Source of the DNA: Prorocentrum cordatum
Taxonomy: Eukaryota > Sar > Dinophyceae > Prorocentrales > Prorocentraceae
Direction of reading: 5' to 3'
Assembly (NCBI GenBank): GCA_963575745.1
Contig: CAUYUJ010000942.1
Location: 60,302 to 107,368, forward strand
Length of the DNA: 47,067 nucleotides
Of the stretch, positions 9,421-18,188 are shown piece by piece. Position 1 is the first letter of the stretch. Each line of letters starts with the position of its first letter. Below the pieces are notes generated by a model, which saw only the letters and a program-made list of their open reading frames with translations, was not told the DNA's origin and did not search any database. A program made the position numbers and the translations under genes.

Positions 9421-10800
9421 GCCACAGGGATGCCTCCGCACATCCTTGCCCGCCAATACGGCAACGCGCCAGCCCAGCACGACCTCAAGGAACCCCCCCG
9501 AGCGCCTTCAGGCCCCGGGGGGGAGCCTCCACAACCAGGCCAAGCAGGATACCAGGGTCAATGGTATCTTCCACCGAGGCCGCGCCGCGTCCTCAAGCAG
9601 GGATTGCCCGACGGCACGAGGCGGCCACCTGGGTTCACAGGAACGGGGATGCCTGAAGATCCGTCCCCCGACCAACCGCTGTGGAGGGAAGGCTACGTGC
9701 TCTTCGGCCCCCACCAGGCCCTCAAGGAGGACTTCATCTTCAACAAAACGGTCCGCCGACCTTACTCCCTAGCCATCACCAACATGCATAGGGATCGTGT
9801 CACAGTCAGGACCGTCTGCGAGTCTATCGCCGAGCGCATCCACACTACCCGCACCCGCTGGCGAGATGTGGTACTGTACTGGGATGCCGAGGGCGGCCCT
9901 GGGCCTCAAGCTCTCGACTATGACATGCGCCTCTGCGACGCCATGGTGAGCCGTGCCACGACCGAAGCTGAGCTGAACCACGACCGTAGCAACCGTGTTA
10001 GTTTCTGTCTCTATGGACCAGCGCACCAGCGAGCTGTAAACATCACGGTGCTCCCCGAGCCGCAGAACATTGACTACATGGAGCATGTGCGGCGATACTC
10101 ACCCGTCGGGGAGACCTACCCAGACCACGCCTTCGAGCACGTCTATCAGGGCTGGCGGCGGCCCGACGTGCCCACCATCCTCCCCGACACCCGCCCACTC
10201 TCGAGAGCCGACCAGCAGCGCTACCAACAGCACCAGCAGCGCACCCAGCAGCGCGACCAACGCGACGCAGGTCAGCCGAGCACGCCACGCAACCGCTCCC
10301 CCGCGCGCGTCCCGACAGGCGACAGCACGGCGTACGGCGGGGGCGCCGCCTATCACCGTGGCCCCATCGGCGCCAGGCCCGCGGCGGCAGGAGCAGCCGC
10401 TTCCAGCTATGGCCACGCCCCCCACGCCAGGGTGCACCCAGCGGTCATCGGCTACCCGCGTGCACTCGTGCAGGCCCCCCCACGGGCCACCTCGCCCGTG
10501 CCAGGGTCCACGCGTGCCTGGGGCCACTACCCAGGCCGCCACGACAGCACCGCCAGCAACCAGCCCGCAGTGGTAACCCCTGCGGCTTCAGCCCAGGGGG
10601 CTGCACCAAGCCGTGGCAGGACAGGGCGCCCTGAAGGATGGCGCGAGGCGAACGTGCGTGCCTGGCAACCGCGCCAACACACGCCTCCGCCAAACGTGGC
10701 CGCAGCGCTGCGCCCTGCCCGGCAAAACCTGCCCCCCCTGAGCGCGAGCGGCAGCCGCTCGTCCCGCTCGTCCTCACGTACACCCAGGCGCACCACAGCG
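9420..10800 (+). CDS. Retrotransposon ORF2, middle part (frame shifted)
   Basis: Coding-like sequence continues in the next frame from about 9380-9420 to about 10750-10850. A folded-looking stretch lies at about 9660-10190 (WREGYVLFGPHQALKEDF to AFEHVYQGWRRPDVPTI), followed by a Gln/Arg-rich run (RYQQHQQRTQQRDQRD) and low-complexity Pro/Ala/Ser sequence. I do not recognise the domain. The part around VRTVCESIAERI and VVLYWDAEGG is faintly like a beta-grasp fold, too weak to call. The frame change at its start could be an indel or recoding. Confidence 0.4.
9493..9523 (+). repeat. Bulged-C hairpin, member J (GCCT core)
   Basis: Left arm seven C then GAG, bulged C, GCCT; loop TC; right arm AGGC, CCC and seven G. 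Thirteen of fourteen pairs form, with one A/C mismatch. It has the alternative GCCT/AGGC core seen in member H. Confidence 0.75.
10577..10599 (+). repeat. Bulged-C hairpin, member K
   Basis: Left arm CCCCTG, bulged C, GGCT; loop TC; right arm AGCC then CAGGGG. It has a perfect 10-bp stem with the bulge. GCAG (10567-10570) and CTGC (10601-10604) may extend it across an internal loop. Confidence 0.8.
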
Positions 10801-11558
10801 CCTCCCCGCGGCACAGCGAGGGTAGTGCCCATCACGTCAGCCCCCGCCCTGACGCCGTCGACCCTGACCAGGCTGCAGCCTCGGCGGCGGGCGGCACAGG
10901 CGGCTCCCGCCAGCCCAGCCCAACACCCTGCGCAGCGCCGATCCGCTCCCCGAGCAGGGCGGACTCTGCGCGCGATAACGCCCAGGCGACCTCGCCACGC
11001 GACCGCCACACGGGCGGGCGCGTCCCGCGCAGCCGGTCCTGCAGCCGCCACAGCTCGCGCAAGGCCCCTGGGAGCTCCACGAGCTCGCCGCCCCGCGAGA
11101 CTCAGGCTGAAGGCCAAGCCCCCGAGGTGGTGCCACGTTTCGGTGCCAGCGCCATCGAACCTGGCCAGGTCGACCTCGAGCCGACGCCGTCCACGGACCA
11201 GGAGTTGCCACCGCCCACCCGCGGTGTCGCCCCCATCGACGAGGCGCCGACCTTCGACCCCTTCAAGAACAAGTACCGCGTCAAGGACCTCGCGGCGGGC
11301 TTCGGCGGCGGCTCACCGCTTTCTCCTCAGAGCCGTGGCGGCGCCCCCGCCACCACAGCCGCTGCCGCGGCAGCGGCGGCCCCGCGTGGAGTCAGCCCTG
11401 TCCGCAACGCGTGCCTCACGGCAGCGGGCATGGACGAGGCTCAGCGCCAGGCCACCGACCGCGCTGCTCGAGCTGTTCCACCCGATGCTGCTCATCACGG
11501 TACTGACGGGGCGGGCGCGCCGCCGCAGGACGGACCAGCGGTGTCGCGTGCGCAGTAG
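10800..11558 (+). CDS. Retrotransposon ORF2, C-terminal part (frame shifted)
   Basis: A third frame carries the coding-like sequence to the TAG at 11556-11558. It is Ser/Arg/Pro-rich, then contains a more ordinary segment near 11230-11300 (APTFDPFKNKYRVKDLAAGF) and an Ala run. I recognise no domain. The stop is followed at once by an in-frame ATG at 11559. The start of this segment is arbitrary because the transition from the previous frame cannot be placed better than about 100 bp. Confidence 0.4.
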   Translation, partial: ASPRHSEGSAHHVSPRPDAVDPDQAAASAAGGTGGSRQPSPTPCAAPIRSPSRADSARDNAQATSPRDRHTGGRVPRSRSCSRHSSRKAPGSSTSSPPRETQAEGQAPEVVPRFGASAIEPGQVDLEPTPSTDQELPPPTRGVAPIDEAPTFDPFKNKYRVKDLAAGFGGGSPLSPQSRGGAPATTAAAAAAAAPRGVSPVRNACLTAAGMDEAQRQATDRAARAVPPDAAHHGTDGAGAPPQDGPAVSRAQ

Positions 11559-11789
11559 ATGCGCGCGCGTTGCGCCGCTGCCGCGCCGAGCTGCCGCCGC
11601 TGGTTTGCTTTTGTTCTTGTGTTCGGCAGGGCGGATCGAGGAGTCGCCTCCCTCTCCCTCTGCTGCCGTCTCACCTCTCCTCCTCTCGTCCCCCACGGTA
11701 CAGGAGTGAGGAGGATTTTTCGAGGCAGTTTTGCCGATGTTTATGAAACCCCCCTGGCGCAGTGTCGACCATGCCTTGCCTATACTTCT

Positions 11790-11821
11790 GGCCTGACGGC
11801 GGCTTCAGCCCCGTCCAAGCC
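11790..11821 (+). repeat. Bulged-C hairpin, member L
   Basis: Left arm GACGG, bulged C, GGCT; loop TC; right arm AGCC then CCGTC, nine perfect pairs. GGC/GCC extend it outward with a mismatch and a one-base bulge. It lies 17 bp before the likely start of the endonuclease ORF, so here it may be in untranslated sequence. Confidence 0.75.
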
Positions 11822-11837
11822 AATCTGCCGGGACGCC

Positions 11838-13475
11838 ATGAGCTCCTACTGTGGCCAAGCCTTCTACCTGGGTGAGGGCCAGGCTGCCCTCCACCGTGCG
11901 GGGCGTGCCAACCCCAGCTCCACCGACGGAGACGGGCCAGGTCGCTCCATCCACCTCGTCAGCCTCAACATCACGAGTCTCCAGCGAACTGGCCAACCAT
12001 CACCGCTCTAGGTGTCGACCACAACGCCGCAGTCATAGCACTGCAGGAGACCCGACATGCCAAGCCTACCAGGCAAGCCATCGCTACCACCGCCGCCAAT
12101 CCACACCACGGGGGATATCAGGCCAGTCTGGGACCTGACCTGGATCTGGCGCGAGCCCAGCGCAAAGCTGCTCACGGCGGCACGGACCACACGGTCGAGG
12201 GCAACACTGGCGCCTCGGGAGGGGTCGCCATTCTCTCTAAGGACGCCATCGTCGACTCCACCGTCGACGACACTGCGTCCTGTATCGCCACCCTCAAGGC
12301 CAAGAAAAGATGGCACGAGGCCTTCCTCCCGCTCTGCACCCAGCACCGCCGCAGGCGGCGACGAAACAACCACGGCCCCGCTGGGATCTACATTGCGAGC
12401 CTCTACGGGGTCGCTGGAGGGGACAGCACCGATTTGTTTCGGCTTGCTGATTGCGCCGCCGCGAGGGTCGGCTCAGCCCCGTATTTCATTTGCATGGACG
12501 CCAACACGAACATCGACGACAATCCACACCTGCTGCACATGATGCAGCATGGATGGTTTAACGTCGCTGAAGGCGCACCAGACCACACCATGCACACATA
12601 TGGCAATATCCCTGACTGGGACCGCGTCACCAAGTGCCCCCACACTTCGCGCATCGATTACATCATCGCCAACCAAGCGGCACGATCCCTTGTCACCGAC
12701 TTCTGCTATCTGCGTGACTTGCCAGCGAAGTCCCATGTTGGCCTGCAAGTCACTCTCGACCTTAGCCGCCTCGACCATACGGCCCGACGCCTTCTAGCCC
12801 CCACGCCTTACCCTCCTAACGACGGAGCTCATGAGGACCACGAACTTCAGGCATTAGGGACCCTCATCGCAGGGCGATACCATGACCGCATGGAGCAGGC
12901 TGACACACGCGACGATGTGGAACGCATGTTCGCCCTGGCAAACGAGGCCAGCCATGAGTACCATCTCACCCGGCTGCGCGACCTGCCACCTCCACCGCCA
13001 GACCACCCCAAAAAGAAGCCCCCTACCATGCACGGGCTCACACCCACGTTCGAAGAGCGACCCGCTGTCCCCCGCGCCTTTCCCACCTACGGAGCTTCCA
13101 CGATTCACATGAACCGCCTTCGCAAGCTCCATCGGCAACTTTGCGAGCTTCGCTTCATCGGACAACACCATCATATCGACTGCCGTGCTATCCCGCCGTA
13201 CCTGGCGCAGCGCATCGACTGCGCGTGGACCGCGGCCCGCCTTCTCTGCCACAAGCTGCGCCCCACGGTCCCCCGGGCCTTTCCCGAGGCCTGGGCCCCC
13301 GACGTGCCAGCACCACGCGGAGAGCACCTGGACCGTCTGATCCAAAACCTTGACTCAGAGCTGGCGCGACGTGCAAACCGAGTCAAAGCTGAACGCATCA
13401 AGATTTGGGCTGAGGGTGTCCGCGAGCCAAGCGGGCGAAAGGCGGCCATATACGCACGGGCTGCCGACTGCTCGC
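11838..13475 (+). CDS. Retrotransposon AP-like endonuclease (EEP) domain
   Basis: This is the N-terminal part of the element's polyprotein, which nicks target DNA to prime reverse transcription. From the ATG at 11838 the first frame gives IHLVSLNITSLQ, the usual EEP N-terminus. The sequence then moves one frame near 11981-11984 and continues: VIALQETRH (catalytic Glu) near 12035, GGVAILSK near 12220, FICMDANTN near 12485, SRIDYIIAN near 12650 and KSHVGLQ near 12730, the last with His in the place of the final catalytic His. An Arg-rich basic region follows. Near 13440-13485 the frame changes again into the RT frame. The motif order leaves little doubt about the family. An upstream ATG at 11559 is an alternative start. 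Two indels make this copy doubtful as an intact gene. Confidence 0.78.
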
Positions 13476-13479
13476 CCAT

Positions 13480-16400
13480 GCGTATCTCCGCACGCCTACC
13501 ACTCCCGACGATGCACAGCTCCACTGCGACACCACCGCCTTCAACCCTGACCAAGCTTGCACGGACGATAGTGATGCCGACACCGACGCTGGCGGCTTCA
13601 GCCCCAGCGACGGTAGTTCGCTCGACACGGACAACGACGAAGGCCACACTCGTGACCCACCACCTGCCCAGGTTCCCGACGCCCTCCCCGCCAACGCCAT
13701 TGTTGCCAATACCAAAGACATGCTTAAGCTCATGGTCGACACTTGGGAGCCCATCTTGGGCAGGTACCGCGCTCGCGCAGGCCATGATGCCGAAGCTATG
13801 CCGACGTGGGCAGACTTCTACGACGAGTACCGACAAGAGCTGCCTACGCCATCACCAGCACCCCCTTTCCACCTCACCGACGACCAACTCATCCACTTCA
13901 TTCGCACCCGTTCACCGCGCCGCGCGGGGGGACTCGACGGCTGGACAACTAAGGAGGCTAAGGAGTTACCCGACGACATCCTTCGCCTCTTCGCCAGCGT
14001 CTTACGTGCTATGCAACGCACTGGCACCATCCCCGAGCCCCTCCTGCACGTGCCAAACCCGTGCCTCCGAAAAGGCCGAGGGGAACTCCCGACGGACCAA
14101 CGACTTCTCTCGGTTCTTTCCGTTTGGATGTACGCGTGGGAAGCGCCAGCCTACCGTAGCCTCACGACCTGGCGGCAAGGATGGACCCATGCCACGAGCT
14201 TCGGCGCTGTTCCCAAAGCCACCATTGGGGATGTCAGCACCTCTCTCGCCCTGCGCATCGAACACGCCAGGGCTTTACTCCTCCCCTTAGCTGGAGCTGC
14301 CCTTGACCGACAGAAGTGCTTCGACTACCTCATCACGGACATCTGCCTTAACCTTGCGCTGCACGCGGGGTGCCCTCAAGACATCGTTACTGTCCGCCGA
14401 AATTTCTACAGTCACCACAAACGCTACATCCGCATGAACGGAGCGTACTCTAAGGACTTGGCCAGGACTAACGGTCACCTCCAGGGAAGCTCGTGGTCCC
14501 TGGACGACATCAAGCTGCTAATGTGCGTGTGGACAAAGAGGCAGCATCGATACGTTCCTCGATCACTCAGCACTACCTTTATTGACGACAGCAACTCCAC
14601 TACCCACACCGCGTCTGAGCTGCAGAAATCTCTTGACGAAACCGCCAAGTTTGATCGATTCTCAGGTCAACGCATTCACCCTGGTAAAGTGGCAGGGTGG
14701 GCGCTCACCGACGAGCTTCACGCCGCCGTTACCCAGCTCACTCTGGCGGAACGGCCCTTACGTGTGGTCGATTCCTTCAAGCTCGTCGGGAGTTACATCA
14801 ACGCCGAGGCAGCGCCGGCTCCAGCCGCGCTTAACCTCACGGCCACCGCAGACGCCCGTGTACGGAGGGCGACTATTCGCCTGCCGCGCATTGGCAAGCT
14901 CCCATCGCCGATGCTTATCAAGGCGCGGCACGCCCGTTCCCTGGCTGCCAGCGTCTGCACCACGGGCACCGACATTCAAGCACCATCAGGCCCAGCCAAA
15001 ACTGCCTACAACCACGCCCTCAAGGCGGCTATCCGCCCCAAGGGGAACAAGTGGGTCGAGTTCTGGACTCTCATGGCCGTGTGCGTCCCAGGACACGCCC
15101 TTGAGATCGACGCCATCACGCAGCGTGAAGCATTCCTGTGCCTGCGGCGACAGGTTAACCGCGACGTTACACTCTGCGGGCTCGCCAGAGACCTCCAACA
15201 CCACGTCCAGACCCTGTTTGGTGGAGGACCCGTCGGGCGACTCGTCCAGTCGCTCCAGCAGCTCCGATGGACCTGGCCCACTTTTGGCATCATGTACGAC
15301 GACTGGGGCTGCCAGATCAGCTGGCTGAATTTACCCCAAAACGCCTTCCTACACATGCTGCGGGCCTCACAACGCAGGGCTTTTCTGCGGAGGATCAAGC
15401 CACGGCGACACGACCTTGGCGACCTAGCCTCTGTCAGACAGGGCCTCGACCTCTTCGCCAGCACGTGGCTCGCCCGAACTAAAGGAGCAGCCAAATGCAC
15501 TGCCTGGCAGCTGGCGCTCCTCCTGAACTACCTGTCGGGCGGGGATCACACCCACCAGCGACGATCCCGATCAAACACGTCGGCAGACCCCAGCCCCATC
15601 TGCCGCTACTGCGACGAGGAAGAGGAAACTCAGGAGCACACTGTCCGCGACTGCAAGTGCTGGGCCCGAGAAAGACCCCCTCTCACCACCCTCATCAGTG
15701 ACGACCAGTTGGCCCGTCTTCCGCCGCACACAAGACACTGCGGGCTCTTCGACGAAGACCCAGTCCTCCTCGACCTGCAGGCCGACCTCGCGAGGGACCC
15801 GCTGCCACAGCCCATACCGCGGCCCCCCCCTGAGGGAGATCCTGCGGCTTCAGCCCAGGACACCTACACCACCTATCTTGACCACGACACTGGTTGGACA
15901 TGGGTCTACGCTGCCACTGACGGTGCATGCACCAACCAAGCCATCCCATTGCTAGCACGAGCGGGCTACGGCGTCTACTACGGCATCGACCACCGCATGA
16001 ACTACAGTGCACGCGGTCACGGCCTAACGCAGAACGCCCAGGTTGCGGAGACCCTCGCCATTGTCCACCTTACGGCATGTGCCGAACGGCCCGTGCACGT
16101 TTTCGTGGACAACCAGGCGGTGGTCGATGGGTTCCAAAGCATCATCGACGGACATCCAGCGCCGCAGGGCACGCACGCGGAGCTCTGGGAAAAGATCCAC
16201 CGATGTGTTATGGCCAAGCCCAACATGTTTCGCGTCAAAAAAATCGCCAGCCATCTGGGAGACATGGGCATCGACCTTGGGCTCATCGGGCCCATTGCGG
16301 AGGAGTTCAACCGTCAGGCCGACGCCCTTGCCACAATGGCGGCGCGCACTCACAACCTTCCTGACCACATTGTCGAAGCTGCCAAAACACGACATCGCCA

Positions 16401-17145
16401 AGCGACCGTGCTCCATGGGGTCGCTGTCGCTATTTACGAGCGCAGACACCGCACTCTCCCGCTCCCACACCGCAGGGCTGGGTTTACAGCTGCGGAACTC
16501 AGCAAAATGGAACCAAACCCCCTGCTGTCGGACCAGGCACCACCCGCGGCTGGACCATTCATACCGCAAGACCCGGATGAGCTCTGGGCCGAGGCCCAAC
16601 GGGCGATGCTCGATGAACAGGAGGACGACCCGTTCGGCTTCGGCGGGGGATTGGACTTCTTGGACGACGGCCCAGCCAGCGCAAACCCTGCCCCGTCGGG
16701 CAACCTCTCGACGCCCACCGCGACTCCGCCACCGAGAGCGACATCGCACCCACATGATGATGTCGCTCACCGTCAAGACGCCGACGAGGACCTTTATGAT
16801 CCCCTCGGATTGAGTGGCAGCATAGACGACGCCCCGCCGACACCCCACGCTTCCGACGATGCCGCTCCATCGAGACGCCACCCGACCACGCGGCCGACCT
16901 CCGAGCCCGCGCACGGCGTCATGATTGTTCCCCCCGTGCCACCCACCCCGTCCCCCCACCAGCGCCAACCCGCGGGGGCGGCTCCAGCCCCCCCGCAGGG
17001 CACCGAGCCAGTCAGGCCGTCACACCCCGTCCACGCTTTTGCTGCTGCTGGGTGCGAGGATGCGGCTCCTCCGTCCTCACGGGGCGTGGCCCTAGCGGCT
17101 TCAGCCCTGGGACCGCGTGTCACTCCAGTCGCCTCTCAAGGGTGA
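13480..17145 (+). CDS. Retrotransposon reverse transcriptase - CCHC - RNase H
   Basis: This frame is open from about 13480, with the first ATG at 13720. RT motifs in order: RRAGGLDGWT near 13920; LPTDQRLLSVLSVWM near 14085; motif A LDRQKCFDYL near 14302; motif B GHLQGSSWSLDD near 14473; motif C as FIDD near 14578. The FxDD form replaces the usual YADD, and copy 1 has FVDD. A CCHC knuckle lies near 15600-15660, then RNase H with YAATDGACTN (15907), AETLAIVH, FVDNQAVVDGF (16101) and NRQADALA (16312). A long Pro-rich tail with acidic FGFGGGLDFLDD follows. The frame ends at 17145 because two bases present in copy 1 are missing near 17117; copy 1 runs straight on into the coiled coil. All catalytic Asp residues are visible. 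Confidence 0.9.
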   Translation, partial: AYLRTPTTPDDAQLHCDTTAFNPDQACTDDSDADTDAGGFSPSDGSSLDTDNDEGHTRDPPPAQVPDALPANAIVANTKDMLKLMVDTWEPILGRYRARAGHDAEAMPTWADFYDEYRQELPTPSPAPPFHLTDDQLIHFIRTRSPRRAGGLDGWTTKEAKELPDDILRLFASVLRAMQRTGTIPEPLLHVPNPCLRKGRGELPTDQRLLSVLSVWMYAWEAPAYRSLTTWRQGWTHATSFGAVPKATIGDVSTSLALRIEHARALLLPLAGAALDRQKCFDYLITDICLNLALHAGCPQDIVTVRRNFYSHHKRYIRMNGAYSKDLARTNGHLQGSSWSLDDIKLLMCVWTKRQHRYVPRSLSTTFIDDSNSTTHTASELQKSLDETAKFDRFSGQRIHPGKVAGWALTDELHAAVTQLTLAERPLRVVDSFKLVGSYINAEAAPAPAALNLTATADARVRRATIRLPRIGKLPSPMLIKARHARSLAASVCTTGTDIQAPSGPAKTAYNHALKAAIRPKGNKWVEFWTLMAVCVPGHALEIDAITQREAFLCLRRQVNRDVTLCGLARDLQHHVQTLFGGGPVGRLVQSLQQLRWTWPTFGIMYDDWGCQISWLNLPQNAFLHMLRASQRRAFLRRIKPRRHDLGDLASVRQGLDLFASTWLARTKGAAKCTAWQLALLLNYLSGGDHTHQRRSRSNTSADPSPICRYCDEEEETQEHTVRDCKCWARERPPLTTLISDDQLARLPPHTRHCGLFDEDPVLLDLQADLARDPLPQPIPRPPPEGDPAASAQDTYTTYLDHDTGWTWVYAATDGACTNQAIPLLARAGYGVYYGIDHRMNYSARGHGLTQNAQVAETLAIVHLTACAERPVHVFVDNQAVVDGFQSIIDGHPAPQGTHAELWEKIHRCVMAKPNMFRVKKIASHLGDMGIDLGLIGPIAEEFNRQADALATMAARTHNLPDHIVEAAKTRHRQATVLHGVAVAIYERRHRTLPLPHRRAGFTAAELSKMEPNPLLSDQAPPAAGPFIPQDPDELWAEAQRAMLDEQEDDPFGFGGGLDFLDDGPASANPAPSGNLSTPTATPPPRATSHPHDDVAHRQDADEDLYDPLGLSGSIDDAPPTPHASDDAAPSRRHPTTRPTSEPAHGVMIVPPVPPTPSPHQRQPAGAAPAPPQGTEPVRPSHPVHAFAAAGCEDAAPPSSRGVALAASALGPRVTPVASQG
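13582..13614 (+). repeat. Bulged-C hairpin, member M
   Basis: Left arm ACCGACGCTGG, bulged C, GGCT; loop TC; right arm AGCC then CCAGCGACGGT. Fourteen of fifteen pairs form, with one A/A mismatch. It lies in the linker between endonuclease and RT and is read as Gly-Gly-Phe-Ser-Pro. Confidence 0.8.
14811..14831 (+). repeat. Bulged-C hairpin A, copy 2
   Basis: Same sequence as the hairpin at 542-562, at the same place in the RT thumb. Confidence 0.75.
15840..15860 (+). repeat. Bulged-C hairpin B, copy 2
   Basis: Same sequence as 1572-1592, between the CCHC knuckle and RNase H, after a run of eight C. Confidence 0.8.
16972..16996 (+). repeat. Bulged-C hairpin C, copy 2
   Basis: Same 11-bp stem with bulge as 2703-2727. 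Confidence 0.8.
17085..17117 (+). repeat. Bulged-C hairpin D, copy 2
   Basis: As 2816-2848, but the loop is TC instead of CC and one arm base has changed G to A, giving a single C/A mismatch. The frame-breaking two-base deletion of this copy lies at its 3' edge. Confidence 0.75.
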
Positions 17146-17500
17146 CGGCCGCCAGCGCACGGATCGCCGCACCGCGCTGGTCCACCACCTGGCCAGGCGC
17201 ACCGATGACCTCGTCCCTGCCACGAGGCCCGCGGCCGCAGGCACTGAGCAGCCGCCCCCCACCGACCGCGAAACCGAGCTGTCCCAGTCTATGGCCGCTC
17301 TTCAGCAGAGGTGTGCTGCTCTCGCCGCCGACCTTGCCGCTGCTCAAGCCCGTCAAGGCCCTCTGCTCCAGCGCCTCCACCGCGCCGGGCGTGCCTTCGC
17401 CGAGCTGCTTACGCCCTCGCCCGATGGTGCTGCGAGGCCACTCACCATCCAAGCTATGTTGTCATCGCTCCGCGGCGCTCCACCTGGTGCCCCGCGCTAA
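17117..17500 (+). CDS. C-terminal coiled-coil tail of the retrotransposon polyprotein
   Basis: In copy 1 this segment is continuous with RNase H; in copy 2 it is displaced by the indel near 17117. The sequence ETELSQSMAALQQRCAALAA and onward has regular Leu/Ala spacing over about 45 residues and no proline, a likely coiled coil. It ends with a Pro/Arg tail at the TAA. A coiled coil after RNase H is not a standard part of I- or R1-type polyproteins as I know them. It might mediate multimer formation or contact with the coiled-coil ORF1 product; this is inference. Confidence 0.65.
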   Translation: MSLQSPLKGDGRQRTDRRTALVHHLARRTDDLVPATRPAAAGTEQPPPTDRETELSQSMAALQQRCAALAADLAAAQARQGPLLQRLHRAGRAFAELLTPSPDGAARPLTIQAMLSSLRGAPPGAPR

Positions 17501-17864
17501 TTTCCTCCTTTCTGCCTGCCCGTGTGTACGCGTGGCTCCGCGTCCACGGTGTCAGGGCGTGGGGGCGGGGGGTGCCCCGTCCCTGCGCGCCGCTTTGCGG
17601 CCAAGCGCCCAACTGGCGGTCTGCCAAGCCGCCAAGCCACGTGTCAGCACGTCGCCTTCCTTGTTGGGGCCTCTTTCTTCACGCGGTCTGACACGTGAGA
17701 TCTTCACCGTCTGTCCGCCGTCTGTAGCGTCTGTCGCATTGCGCCGGGGGAGGGGGTTTTGTTGCCCGCCCTCGTATCTTAAGGCTGCACCGCCGCAAAT
17801 AGTGCTTGCGAGTTGTCGCACCGCAGTGCGCCTCGCGGACGGACCCTGGTCCGCCTACTTGTCC

Positions 17865-17866
<2 letters not shown>
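17501..17866 (+). other. 3' UTR of copy 2 with terminal stem-loop
   Basis: 366 bp, collinear with the copy-1 3' UTR. It ends with the inverted repeat GCGGAC (17835-17840) / GTCCGC (17849-17854), 12 bp before the CT tail. No gene is seen. Confidence 0.6.
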
Positions 17867-17908
<42 letters not shown>

Positions 17909-17910
17909 CT
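17867..17910 (+). repeat. (CT)n tail of copy 2
   Basis: A 44-bp CT tract with one CC interruption, at the same position relative to the 3' UTR as in copy 1. Non-repeat flank starts at 17911. Confidence 0.92.
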
Positions 17911-18188
17911 GCTCTCTTCGCTACTGGCTTCTGACGGAGTCTGGGTTAGGTGAGCCTGAGTGTGGGTGAGTCTGAGTATGGGTACGTCTGTGTGTGCCTG
18001 ACTCTGAAGAAATGAATCTGAGTGTGAGTGAGCTTGTGTTTGAGTGAGTCTGGGTGCGAGTCTGAATCCCAATGGTGCCCCTGGCAGTGTCTGGCGACTA
18101 GGAGGCCCGGGTCGACTCCTCTTTGGGAAGCCAAAATGCTGCCCCGGGCAGCGTTTGGTGACTATGAAGCCCCTGGTGGACCCCCCCT
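17911..18188. repeat. GTGAGTCTGAG-type simple DNA and degenerate satellite half-units
   Basis: After a short unique piece, 17945-18065 consists of loosely repeated GTGAGTCTGAGTG. From 18070 two shortened, diverged pieces of the downstream 152-bp unit appear (each with GGCAGYGTYTGGYGACTA). No gene is seen. Confidence 0.7.

Larger units (their letters stand above)
3694..17910 (+). mobile_element. Apparently full-length APE-type non-LTR retrotransposon, copy 2
   Basis: The element runs from the end of the copy-1 CT tail to its own CT tail, about 14.2 kb. The order is a short leader, a coiled-coil ORF1, a very long ORF2, then endonuclease, RT, CCHC knuckle, RNase H and a coiled-coil tail, followed by a 366-bp 3' UTR and (CT)n. 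An EEP-type endonuclease plus RNase H places it among I/R1/LOA-like elements; I do not assign a clade. The 5' limit is inferred because copy 1 does not reach that far. Several frame changes suggest decay, assembly indels or recoding. No target-site duplication can be defined in CT repeats. Confidence 0.8.

Noticed and set aside
9780-10020. Ubiquitin-like (beta-grasp) fold in the middle part of ORF2
   Set aside because: Only a vague hydrophobic pattern is shared; no diagnostic residue supports it.
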